NCBI GenBank assembly: GCA_020848095.1
Contig: JADLAT010000008.1
Span: 81,825 to 145,824 of the forward strand
Source of the DNA: Alphaproteobacteria bacterium
GTDB taxonomy: Bacteria > Pseudomonadota > Alphaproteobacteria > Micavibrionales > Micavibrionaceae
Length of the DNA: 64,000 nucleotides
Reading direction: 5' to 3'
Shown one piece after another: positions 17,406 to 26,499 of this stretch. Within the stretch, counting starts at the first letter, position 1; the number at the start of each line of letters is the position of its first letter. The translations under genes and the position numbers were made by a program. The notes under the pieces were generated by a model that had not been told where the DNA came from, searched no databases, and saw nothing but the letters and a program-made list of their open reading frames with translations.

Positions 17406-17817
17406 GAGTTTTACTCCTTCAATAAAGTCTTATCTATCCAATATAGGATGATTCTATAGCGGGGGTGCAAAAGATAATGCGAAACACTATCCATAGCGTC
17501 TAGTTAACAAAAACATACTATATCTCGTGGCTATCGACAAGATGAATATAATCCTAAATCGGGCATTTTTTAAAAAAATATTGTTACTTATCAATAAATT
17601 AACAGGGATATCCCATAGCTTATCCCCGTAAAAAAATTATTTTTAAAACATAGTTTCAATATTATGGTTAAAGATACGGACGCAATTTCCGCCCATTCTC
17701 CGCGCGCTCTTCCACCCCGCACGCCCGGCAAATACCCGGCAACGGGCTTTGTAAATCCGTAAAAATACGCTATAAAAAACAGGCAAAAAACCTACAGACA
17801 CTGGCCCCATATATAAA
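17406..17817. other. Regulatory region between nrdA and the ZntB-like gene
   Basis: About 410 bp with no credible gene. It holds the nrdA leader and the paired NrdR-like boxes. Nearer the plus-strand transporter is a TATAAA at 17771, a possible -10 for that gene, whose ATG lacks a clear Shine-Dalgarno sequence. Confidence 0.6.
17484..17530. promoter_or_regulatory. Tandem NrdR boxes upstream of nrdA
   Basis: Box 1 (17484-17499) reads ACACTATCCATAGCGT and box 2 (17515-17530) reads ATACTATATCTCGTGG. Against the published NrdR consensus acaCwAtATaTwGwgt I count 13 and 12 matches of 16. Their starts are exactly 31 bp apart, three helical turns, which is the typical spacing for NrdR operator pairs. 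They lie upstream of nrdA and would mediate its repression when dATP/ATP-bound NrdR is present. nrdR itself is not in the window. Confidence 0.75.
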
Positions 17818-18795
17818 ATGACAAATGAAAGCTGCATCCTCCACGCCTGCACCCTTGACGGAGAGGGCGGCGGACAAATGCTCGAAGGCGCGGAGATCAC
17901 GCGCCTGCTCAAGGATGAAACGCTGGCCTGGGTCCATCTGGATGCCACCAGCCCGGCCACAAGGCCATGGCTGCATGAAAACGTCGCTTATCTCGATAAT
18001 ATAATCCTGGATGCCCTGCTGGCCGAGGAAACGCGCCCCCGCCTGCTGGAGGTCGGTAACGGCACCATGATGATTCTGCGCGGTGTAAACCTCAATGAAA
18101 ACGCCGACCCGGAGGACATGATCTCCATCCGCCTCTGGATAGATGCCCACCGAATCATCACGCTGCGCCGCCGCCCCTTAAAGGCCGTACAGGACATTCA
18201 CGCACAAATCATGGACGGTAAGGGCCCCAGAGATTCGGGCGAATTTATCTGCCGGCTCACCGCCCGCCTGTTCGACCGGATGGAACCCGTCATGGCCACC
18301 CTGAACGACAGCATAGATGAGATAGAAGAGCGCATTCTCGATGATCCCGAACCGGAAGAGCGCGCAGAAATCATCAATATCCGTAAACGCGCCATTGTCC
18401 TGCGCCGTTATATCGCGCCGCAGAAGGACGTCATGGGCCATTTGCGACTTTCCGAGCAACTCTGGCTGGAAGCGCCGCATAAACGCCTGCTGCAGGAATC
18501 GCTCGACCGCGTAACCCGATTCGTCGAAGACCTCGATGCCATCCGGGAGCGGGCGCAGATCGTAAAGGATGAACTCGGCAACGCCCTGTCCGACCGGCTA
18601 AACAAAAACCTCTATATCCTCTCGGTCATTTCGGCGATTTTCCTGCCGCTGGGCTTTTTTACGGGGCTGATGGGGATCAATATCGGCGGCATGCCGGGTG
18701 TCAATGACCCGGCGGCCTTCTGGCTGTTCACAGCCCTTCTTCTGACCATCGTCAGCGTCCAGATCCTGATTTTCAAAAAACTGAAATGGTTTTAA
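17818..18795 (+). CDS. zntB: CorA-family divalent cation transporter, ZntB-like
   Basis: 325 residues. A long cytosolic N-terminal domain rich in helices is followed by two C-terminal membrane segments (about residues 265-290 and 300-322). The pore motif after the first helix reads GLMGINIGGMPG, which is the GIN form of ZntB rather than the YGMN of CorA magnesium channels. ZntB proteins move zinc across the inner membrane; import coupled to protons has been reported for E. coli ZntB. The gene stands alone and ends in a strong hairpin. Metal specificity is inferred from the motif only. Confidence 0.88.
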   Translation: MTNESCILHACTLDGEGGGQMLEGAEITRLLKDETLAWVHLDATSPATRPWLHENVAYLDNIILDALLAEETRPRLLEVGNGTMMILRGVNLNENADPEDMISIRLWIDAHRIITLRRRPLKAVQDIHAQIMDGKGPRDSGEFICRLTARLFDRMEPVMATLNDSIDEIEERILDDPEPEERAEIINIRKRAIVLRRYIAPQKDVMGHLRLSEQLWLEAPHKRLLQESLDRVTRFVEDLDAIRERAQIVKDELGNALSDRLNKNLYILSVISAIFLPLGFFTGLMGINIGGMPGVNDPAAFWLFTALLLTIVSVQILIFKKLKWF

Positions 18796-18868
18796 GGGAT
18801 AAGCATAATCTCTTTTTTCGAGTCAACCATACCGGATTGAAGCTCTGAGCCTCCCACCTCTGTAAAAT

Positions 18869-18900
18869 AGCAAAAAGCCCAAATTGCTAGGCTTTTTGCT
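18869..18900. terminator. Bidirectional terminator between convergent genes
   Basis: AGCAAAAAGCC (18869-18879) pairs perfectly with GGCTTTTTGCT (18890-18900) around a 10-nt loop. It lies between the ZntB-like gene and the convergent YciE-type gene and has T-runs on both strands. Confidence 0.9.
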
Positions 18901-18917
18901 TAATATAAATTAACAGT

Positions 18918-19427
18918 TTAAGCGGCTTTCTTAAGCGCCTTCTCATTCACCTGAGCATCAGCAAGCTTAGTTAACGATTCATCCGTTTTAGACTCTTGCT
19001 TAAGCGTTTCGTCTAAAAGCTTTGCAGCATCTTTCATACCAAGAACACCCGCCCAGCGCTTCAATGTACCGTAACGGCTGATTTCATAGTGTTCTACCGC
19101 TTGAGCAGCTGCGAGCAATCCCGCATCCAGAGCGGCAGCATCCCTATAGTCTTCCATGATCTCTTGGCCTTCTTCAATGATGCCATCAATCGCAGGGCAA
19201 GTTTTACCCTGCGGACGTTTACCAATGATTTCAAAAACCTGCTCAAGGCGCTCAATCTGCCCCTCAGTCTCTTCTTCGTGTTTTTCAAACGCTTTCGTAA
19301 GTTCAGCAGATTGAGCTGCTTTAGCCATCTTTGGCAATGCTTTTAGAATTTTCTTCTCCGCGTAATAAACATCTTTCAGAGTATCGTAAAACAGAGTGTT
19401 TAAAGTTTTTTCAGCTTTGGCTGTCAT
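18918..19427 (-). CDS. YciE/YciF-type ferritin-like protein (DUF892)
   Basis: 169 residues, all helical. The start KTLNTLFYDTLKDVYYAEKKIL followed by FEKHEEETEGQIERLEQVFE and AAAQAVEHYEISRYGTLKRWA is typical of the DUF892 four-helix bundle, whose Glu and His residues form a di-iron-like site. Members are stress-induced, but their exact function is not settled. It ends with a Lys/Ala-rich tail (NEKALKKAA). GAGGAG is a strong ribosome-binding site about 7 nt before the ATG. It is monocistronic. Confidence 0.88.
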   Translation of the reverse strand: MTAKAEKTLNTLFYDTLKDVYYAEKKILKALPKMAKAAQSAELTKAFEKHEEETEGQIERLEQVFEIIGKRPQGKTCPAIDGIIEEGQEIMEDYRDAAALDAGLLAAAQAVEHYEISRYGTLKRWAGVLGMKDAAKLLDETLKQESKTDESLTKLADAQVNEKALKKAA

Positions 19428-19635
19428 GGGGTTCTCCTCGTTTTAGGGTTTTATTCAAGCCCACGAACAATCAACGCCTCAATATAGTTCCAGCTAACCC
19501 ATCAGAAGAATCTCTTTCCTCTTCACGCGCTCAACATGAATTCCCTACACTCTAAAAATTAAACTTTATGGCGGATTATATCGTGCGCCAGCTTCATTTG
19601 GAAAGACAAGCAGGGGTGAAAAATCTTTGAAAAAA

Positions 19636-19710
19636 TGGTGCCGTTTATAGGATTTGAACCTACGACCCCCTCATTACGAATGAGGTGCTCTACCCCTGAG
19701 CTAAAACGGC
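19636..19710 (-). tRNA. tRNA-Thr (anticodon CGT)
   Basis: The minus strand folds as a complete tRNA. The acceptor stem GCCGTTT/AAACGGC is closed at 19704-19710 and 19640-19646, with discriminator A and an encoded CCA. The D arm starts AGCTCAGGGGTAGAGC. The anticodon stem is CCTCA/TGAGG with loop TTCGTAA, so the anticodon is CGT and reads ACG. The T arm contains GGTTCAAATCC. Confidence 0.95.
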
Positions 19711-19789
19711 ATCTGGCTGACATTAAACAAATCATAGTGCTTTTTTCAATCAAAAACTTGCAAGCGGGCGCTGCGGGCGCTATATCACA

Positions 19790-19882
19790 CATGGAAGGTC
19801 GGCGGGCGAACAGGCGCCCAATCCGGTCAGGGCCGAAAGGCAGCAGCCGCAAGCGAATTCTTCGGGTCGTCGGCCTTCCATA
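19790..19882 (+). ncRNA. ffs: Bacterial small signal recognition particle RNA (4.5S)
   Basis: The core GGTCAGGGCCGAAAGGCAGC (19825-19844) followed by AGCC is the conserved SRP domain IV that binds Ffh. The ends pair: ATGGAAGG and TCGGCGGGCG near 19791-19808 with CGTCGG and CCTTCCAT near 19869-19881. This gives a hairpin RNA of about 91 nt. Its place just before dnaX is a common bacterial arrangement. Exact ends are estimated from the pairing. Confidence 0.85.
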
Positions 19883-19962
19883 CGCTCTTCCCGGAAAAAT
19901 TTGTCTCCGGCGGGGCGTAAGCTTTAAGCGTTAGAATAAACACTCACTTGCAAAAGGGTGAC

Positions 19963-21801
<1,839 letters not shown>

Positions 21802-21802
21802 A

Positions 21803-22126
21803 ATGCTCAATATCAAGGACATGATGCAACGTGCGCAGCAGATGCAATTCAAATTACAGGAAGTTCAGGAAAAGCTCAAAGACATCAACGTAGAGGGCGA
21901 AGCCGGCGGCGGTCTGGTTAAAACCGTTCTGTCCTGCGCCGGAATCGTTCAAAACATCACGCTGGACCCTTCTGTCATTAACCCGGCGGAACGTGAAACG
22001 CTTGAGGACCTGATCGTGGCCGCACTTAATAACGCCAACACGGCCAAGGAAGAGCGCATAAAACAGGAGACGCAAGGCATGATGGACCAGCTCGGCCTGC
22101 CCAAGGACACAAAACTTCCCTTTTAA
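21803..22126 (+). CDS. ybaB: YbaB/EbfC nucleoid-associated protein
   Basis: 107 residues from the ATG at 21803, chosen because AAGGA lies 9 nt upstream and the N-terminus then matches the family; an ATG at 21785 inside dnaX would add six residues. MLNIKDMMQRAQQMQFKLQE, the strand GGGLVKTVLSCAGIVQNITLDP and the conserved VAALNNANTAKEERIKQET are characteristic. YbaB is a small dimeric DNA-binding protein, commonly encoded right after dnaX as here. The usual third gene, recR, is replaced by an exonuclease III gene. Confidence 0.95.
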   Translation: MLNIKDMMQRAQQMQFKLQEVQEKLKDINVEGEAGGGLVKTVLSCAGIVQNITLDPSVINPAERETLEDLIVAALNNANTAKEERIKQETQGMMDQLGLPKDTKLPF

Positions 22127-22147
22127 TAAACTAAAAAGCACCCCCCA

Positions 22148-22936
22148 ATGCGAATTGCCACATGGAACATAAACTCCGTACGCCTGCGCCTGCCGCTCTT
22201 ACAGCGGCTGATGCAGGAACGTACGCCCGATGTCATCGCCCTTCAGGAAACCAAAACGCCGGATGAGTTTTTCCCCTTCGATGCCGTACGTGCGGCGGGC
22301 TACCCCCATATCCACATTCACGGGATGAAGGGCTATAATGGCGTGGCGATTCTCTCCAAAATCCCGTTCGAGGCACAAGACATACACCACCGTTGTGGCC
22401 GGGAAGACTGCCGTCACATGGCCGTACGTCTGGGCGGGGTTGAGCTTCATAATCTCTATATCCCCGCTGGCGGGGATGAGCCCGACCCGGACATTAATGA
22501 TAAATTTGCCCACAAACTCGCCTTCGTTGAAGAAATGGCCCAATGGTTCAAAACCCACGCCACACCGGATCGTAAACTCATCGCGGTGGGGGATTTCAAC
22601 ATCGCGCCGTATGAGCATGACGTCTGGTCTCATAAGCAGCTCTTGAAAGTCGTCTCACACACACCACCGGAAACCACGCGGCTGGCCGCCATGCGGGAAT
22701 CGCTGAACTGGATAGATACCGCCCGGTATTTCGTGCCCATGGCTGAAAAATGCTACACGTGGTGGTCATACCGCAACAAAGACTGGGAGAAATCAAACCG
22801 GGGCCGCAGGCTGGATCATATCTGGGTAACGCCGCCACTGAAATCGGCACTTGCGCGGCATGAAATCCTGACCGAGGCCCGGAACTGGCCTCAACCCTCC
22901 GACCACGTCCCGGTTATACTGGATCTAAATCTCTAA
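22148..22936 (+). CDS. xthA: Exodeoxyribonuclease III (AP endonuclease)
   Basis: 262 residues of the ExoIII family. RIATWNINSVRLRLPLL gives the first metal-site Asn. LQETKTPDEFFP carries the catalytic Glu, VGDFNIAPYEHDVW the Asp and Asn, and SDHVPVILDL the final Asp-His pair. The enzyme cleaves DNA 5' to abasic sites and has 3'-5' exonuclease activity, acting in base excision repair. It follows ybaB by 21 bp and is probably in the dnaX operon. A uracil-DNA glycosylase of the same pathway lies 3 kb away. Confidence 0.95.
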   Translation: MRIATWNINSVRLRLPLLQRLMQERTPDVIALQETKTPDEFFPFDAVRAAGYPHIHIHGMKGYNGVAILSKIPFEAQDIHHRCGREDCRHMAVRLGGVELHNLYIPAGGDEPDPDINDKFAHKLAFVEEMAQWFKTHATPDRKLIAVGDFNIAPYEHDVWSHKQLLKVVSHTPPETTRLAAMRESLNWIDTARYFVPMAEKCYTWWSYRNKDWEKSNRGRRLDHIWVTPPLKSALARHEILTEARNWPQPSDHVPVILDLNL

Positions 22937-23009
22937 GGGCAAATATCCAGTTTCTCAAAGGCCCTCTAAAAAGGACAAAAACAGCTAATATTTTGTTATT
23001 AAATAAAAA

Positions 23010-23174
23010 TCAGAAGTCGCTGCAACGGCCACGGACTTCCCAATCCCCAAAACGCGTAGGCTCTTTCAAGCCCATATCGGCAAAACCACCCCGCTCTTTC
23101 ACAGGGGGCTTCAGGGTTTTCTCGTCATTTTTATCGTTTTGATCCGTTTCCGGACTTGGTTTTTTTGCGCTCAT
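23010..23174 (-). CDS. SDHAF4 / DUF1674 succinate dehydrogenase assembly factor
   Basis: 54 residues. The N-terminus is polar and charged (SAKKPSPETDQNDKNDEK), and the C-terminus KEPTRFGDWEVRGRCSDF is the conserved DUF1674/SDHAF4 signature, ending at the stop as in other members. In mitochondria SDHAF4 binds flavinated SdhA and helps assemble succinate dehydrogenase; the bacterial proteins are presumed to do likewise. The gene is on the minus strand in the gap between xthA and chorismate mutase. sdh genes are not in the window. Confidence 0.88.
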   Translation of the reverse strand: MSAKKPSPETDQNDKNDEKTLKPPVKERGGFADMGLKEPTRFGDWEVRGRCSDF

Positions 23175-23225
23175 CTTTCATGATGTATCTCATCATAAGT
23201 GATTTGAAAAGAGCAATGACCATAA

Positions 23226-23543
23226 ATGACACAAGCCATCCCTGCCGAACTGGAGCGCTACCGCGCTGAAATCGACCGTCTTGATACCGCCCTGATCGAG
23301 GCGCTTTCCCGGCGTTTTGAGATCGTACGGGCCGTAGGCATCCTCAAGGCCGAAAGAAACATGGAAGTCGTCCAGAGCAAGCGGGCACAGGCCGTTATTG
23401 ACCGCGCTGCGGCCCTCGCGCAGGAAAAAAATCTGGACCCCGCGCTCATACGCAAAATCTACGCTCTGATGATCGACCACGCCCATAAGCTGGAAAATGA
23501 TATTCTTGAAACACACGCCAGCGCCCCGAAAGACCCCTCATGA
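23226..23543 (+). CDS. Chorismate mutase (AroQ class)
   Basis: 105 residues, all alpha-helical. ELERYRAEIDRLDTALIEAL starts the long first helix. The active-site residues are visible as the Arg of RYRAEID, the Arg-Lys pair in RFEIVRAVGILKAE, and the region QSKRAQAVIDRA. It converts chorismate to prephenate for phenylalanine and tyrosine synthesis. Its stop overlaps the rsmB start by 4 nt (ATGA), so it is coupled to rsmB. No fused dehydratase or dehydrogenase domain is present. Confidence 0.93.
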   Translation: MTQAIPAELERYRAEIDRLDTALIEALSRRFEIVRAVGILKAERNMEVVQSKRAQAVIDRAAALAQEKNLDPALIRKIYALMIDHAHKLENDILETHASAPKDPS

Positions 23544-24865
23544 CAAACAGCAATGATGAGGAAAGCGCCGGTCTGGCCGCCCGCCAGAGCGTTTTAGACC
23601 TGCTGGAGAACATTCTTCAGCGAAAACAGGCCCTCGATCACGCGCTGGAAAACACAATGAGCTTTAAAACGCTCCCCGCCCGCGACCGGGCTTTTGCCCG
23701 CATGATGGTGGCCACAATTTTGCGGCGCATGGGCCAGATTGATGCTTTAATTGAAAAAGCCATCGCAAAAAAAGAAACACCGCGCAGCTTAAAATTACAG
23801 AACATCCTGCGCCTAGGCGTAGCACAAATCCTGTTTATGGAGGTCGCCGATCATGCCGCCGTCGATACCGCTGTACGTCTGGCGCAATCCCACGGCATGG
23901 AATGGCAAAAGGCTTTCGTCAACGCCCTCTTGCGTACCATCACACGTACGGGCGGTGAATGGCTGGCGTTACAGGACGAAACCCGCCTCAACACGCCGGA
24001 ATGGTTACTCAAAATCTGGATAGAAGATTACGGTCTGAACACGGCCGCACACATCGCCAAAGCCAATCTTGCCGAAGCCCCACTGGACATCACCGTCAAG
24101 GATTTATCCGCCTTAAGCTACTGGGGCGAAAGCCTTGAGGCCGCAAAACTGCCCACGGATACCCTGCGCCGCGCCGCTGGGGGCGCCATTCAGGATCTGG
24201 ACGGCTTTAACGAAGGCGATTGGTGGATACAAGATGCCAGCGCCGCCATACCGGCTGGTCTGTTCGGGGATATAAAGGGCCAGCCCGTCCTTGATCTCTG
24301 CGCGGCGCCCGGTGGAAAAACGCTCCAGCTGGCCGCCAAGGGCGCACACGTCACCGCGATAGACCGCTCCATCACCCGCCTCAAACGGCTGGAGGACAAT
24401 ATCCGGCGCATGGGCCTTGAAAATAACGTCACCATCACCTGTGCCGATGCCGCCAATTGGCAACCCGCCGCCCCTGCGCCCTATATTCTGCTGGACGCCC
24501 CGTGCAGCGCCACCGGAACCATCCGCCGTCATCCCGATGTTCCGCATCTAAAAACCCCGCGTGATCTGCCCGGCCTTTTAAAAATACAGGCCGCCATCTT
24601 GAGCAACGCCTTTGACATGCTCATACCGGGCGGTATCTTAATCTACTGTACGTGTTCCTTGCAAAAATCCGAGGGCGAAACACAAATCACCGCCTTTCTA
24701 AACGCCAACCCTGCGGCAAAACGCCTGCCGATAACAAAGGACGATCTGGAGGGTATTGATGAATTTATAACCCCCGAGGGTGATATACGCATCTTCCCGC
24801 ACCATATGGCAGAGCTGGGTGGAATGGACGGGTTTTTCATCGCCCGCCTGACCAAATCCAAATAA
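23540..24865 (+). CDS. rsmB: 16S rRNA (cytosine-C5)-methyltransferase, RsmB family
   Basis: 441 residues. An N-terminal NusB-like RNA-binding domain (about 10-140) is followed by a Rossmann methyltransferase with SAM motif LDLCAAPGGKTLQL, motif IV LLDAPCSATGTIRRHPD and motif VI IYCTCSLQKSEGE, whose two Cys are the catalytic and release residues. RsmB methylates C967 of 16S rRNA. The ATG lies within the ATGA overlap with chorismate mutase. ubiA follows 25 bp downstream on the same strand. Confidence 0.94.
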   Translation: MTNSNDEESAGLAARQSVLDLLENILQRKQALDHALENTMSFKTLPARDRAFARMMVATILRRMGQIDALIEKAIAKKETPRSLKLQNILRLGVAQILFMEVADHAAVDTAVRLAQSHGMEWQKAFVNALLRTITRTGGEWLALQDETRLNTPEWLLKIWIEDYGLNTAAHIAKANLAEAPLDITVKDLSALSYWGESLEAAKLPTDTLRRAAGGAIQDLDGFNEGDWWIQDASAAIPAGLFGDIKGQPVLDLCAAPGGKTLQLAAKGAHVTAIDRSITRLKRLEDNIRRMGLENNVTITCADAANWQPAAPAPYILLDAPCSATGTIRRHPDVPHLKTPRDLPGLLKIQAAILSNAFDMLIPGGILIYCTCSLQKSEGETQITAFLNANPAAKRLPITKDDLEGIDEFITPEGDIRIFPHHMAELGGMDGFFIARLTKSK

Positions 24866-24890
24866 CCTTAAAACTTACGCGCGTTAGATA

Positions 24891-25826
24891 ATGAGCACAG
24901 ACATACAAAATCAAGGCTGGATCAGCAAATGCCCGCCGCACTGGCAGCCCTATCTCATTTTAGCCCGGGTTGACCGACCGATCGGTATCTGGCTTTTACT
25001 CCTGCCTGCGCTCTGGGCCATCGCTCTGGCTGTAACGCAATTCGGCAGACCAACCGCCGGGTTCATATTCTGGAGCCTGTGGATCACAGCGCTCTTTACC
25101 CTCGGCGCCATTTTCATGCGCAGCGCGGGCTGCATCATCAATGACCTTTGGGACCGTGATCTTGATGCCGGGGTTGAACGCACCCGCCAAAGACCGCTGG
25201 CGAGCGGAGAAATACCGATCGGTCGGGCCGTAATATTTCTGGGCGCTTTGCTGCTGGGTGGCTTTTGTGTGCTGATCTTGCTGAATCCCGCCACCATCTT
25301 ACTAGGGCTGCTGACCATACCGCTGATCATCATCTACCCGCTGATGAAGCGCGTAACATTCTGGCCGCAGGCTGTTTTAGGCCTGACCTTTAATTTCGGC
25401 GCTCTTATGGGCTGGACGGCCATAACCGGAGCCTTAAGCCCGCCCGCACTTTTCCTCTACAGCGCCGGTTTTTTCTGGACCATGGGCTATGACACCATCT
25501 ACGCGCATATGGATAAGGAAGACGATATCCTCATCGGTGTAAAATCAACCGCGCTAAAATTCGGGGCGCAGAGCAAATACTGGGTGGTCGGTTTCTATAC
25601 GGCAACAGGAATATTTTTAACACTGGCGCTAATCAGTGCCACCAAAACGCCTTTGAGCGGGCTTTTTCTACTGCCCACCGCTTTATATTTTTTTAAACTG
25701 CTCCGGCAATGGGATATGAATGACACCCAAAGCGCTTTGCACATTTTCCGCGCCAACCGCAATGCCGGGCTGCTCATACTGGCTGGTCTTTTTTTAGGTG
25801 GCCTTGCAGGAAATTTCTTGAGCTAG
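24891..25826 (+). CDS. ubiA: 4-hydroxybenzoate polyprenyltransferase
   Basis: 311 residues and strongly hydrophobic, with about eight membrane helices. The two Asp-rich motifs that bind the prenyl diphosphate via Mg2+ are present: NDLWDRDLDAGVERTRQRPLAS and YDTIYAHMDKEDD. It attaches the polyprenyl tail to 4-hydroxybenzoate in ubiquinone synthesis at the inner membrane. It follows rsmB by 25 bp and converges with the uracil-DNA glycosylase gene. Confidence 0.95.
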   Translation: MSTDIQNQGWISKCPPHWQPYLILARVDRPIGIWLLLLPALWAIALAVTQFGRPTAGFIFWSLWITALFTLGAIFMRSAGCIINDLWDRDLDAGVERTRQRPLASGEIPIGRAVIFLGALLLGGFCVLILLNPATILLGLLTIPLIIIYPLMKRVTFWPQAVLGLTFNFGALMGWTAITGALSPPALFLYSAGFFWTMGYDTIYAHMDKEDDILIGVKSTALKFGAQSKYWVVGFYTATGIFLTLALISATKTPLSGLFLLPTALYFFKLLRQWDMNDTQSALHIFRANRNAGLLILAGLFLGGLAGNFLS

Positions 25827-25845
25827 AAAAACGGCCCCTCACCCC

Positions 25846-26466
25846 TCAAAGCCCCCGAAAAACATCCTCAAACATAGCCGGGGTAAGGCGATTCGTCTGC
25901 GTGTTATAGCGGGAGCAATGATAGGAATCCAAAAGCGTAAGCCCGTTCCCCAAATCATGCCGCACATTATGCGAAAATTTAAACGCCGCAACCTTAAGCC
26001 CCAGCGCCCGTAAGACACCCCGGTGAGAAACAAGCCCCAGCGCAATAATCGTTTTTAAACGCGACATCGCGGCCATTTCCTGAGCCAGAAAGTCCCGGCA
26101 CTGTGCCTCCTCCATACCAATCGGTTTGTTTTCCGGCGGCACACACCGCACCGCATTGGTAATCCGGCAATTCACCAAAGTAAGGCCATCATCCTTGCTT
26201 TGGGCGTATTCCCCTTCGGCCAGTCCAAACTTCAACAACGTCGCATAAAGAAGATCACCGGCATAATCGCCGGTAAAAGGGCGACCTGTAAAATTCGCGC
26301 CCTTCAATCCGGGGGCCAGCCCGACAATCAGAATTTCAGCCGATAACGGCCCGAAAGCCGGAACCGGCGCATTAAATTTATCCGGAAACTTTGCCCGATT
26401 TTCCATGCGAAACCGCACCAACCGGGGGCAAAGGGAACAATCACGATCGGGCGGCACAAAGCTCAT
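25846..26466 (-). CDS. Family 5 (UDGb-like) uracil-DNA glycosylase with Fe-S cluster
   Basis: 206 residues. Motif GLAPGLKGANFTGRPFTGD and the C-terminal motif SYHCSRYNTQTNRLTP match family 5 UDGb. Four cysteines suited to a 4Fe-4S cluster are seen: CSLC near the N-terminus, Cys in NAVRCVPPENKP and Cys in EAQCRDFL. The enzyme removes uracil and other deaminated bases from DNA. It lies 33 bp downstream of the giant GDH gene's stop, with no obvious terminator, and ends 20 bp from convergent ubiA. The subfamily choice rests on the two motifs. Confidence 0.88.
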   Translation of the reverse strand: MSFVPPDRDCSLCPRLVRFRMENRAKFPDKFNAPVPAFGPLSAEILIVGLAPGLKGANFTGRPFTGDYAGDLLYATLLKFGLAEGEYAQSKDDGLTLVNCRITNAVRCVPPENKPIGMEEAQCRDFLAQEMAAMSRLKTIIALGLVSHRGVLRALGLKVAAFKFSHNVRHDLGNGLTLLDSYHCSRYNTQTNRLTPAMFEDVFRGL

Positions 26467-26499
26467 AATATAAAATATAGCAACTCTGGCGCCGCGTAT

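Noticed and set aside
16599..17459. 286-codon plus-strand frame across nrdA
   Set aside because: Antisense to conserved ribonucleotide reductase sequence and runs through its promoter.
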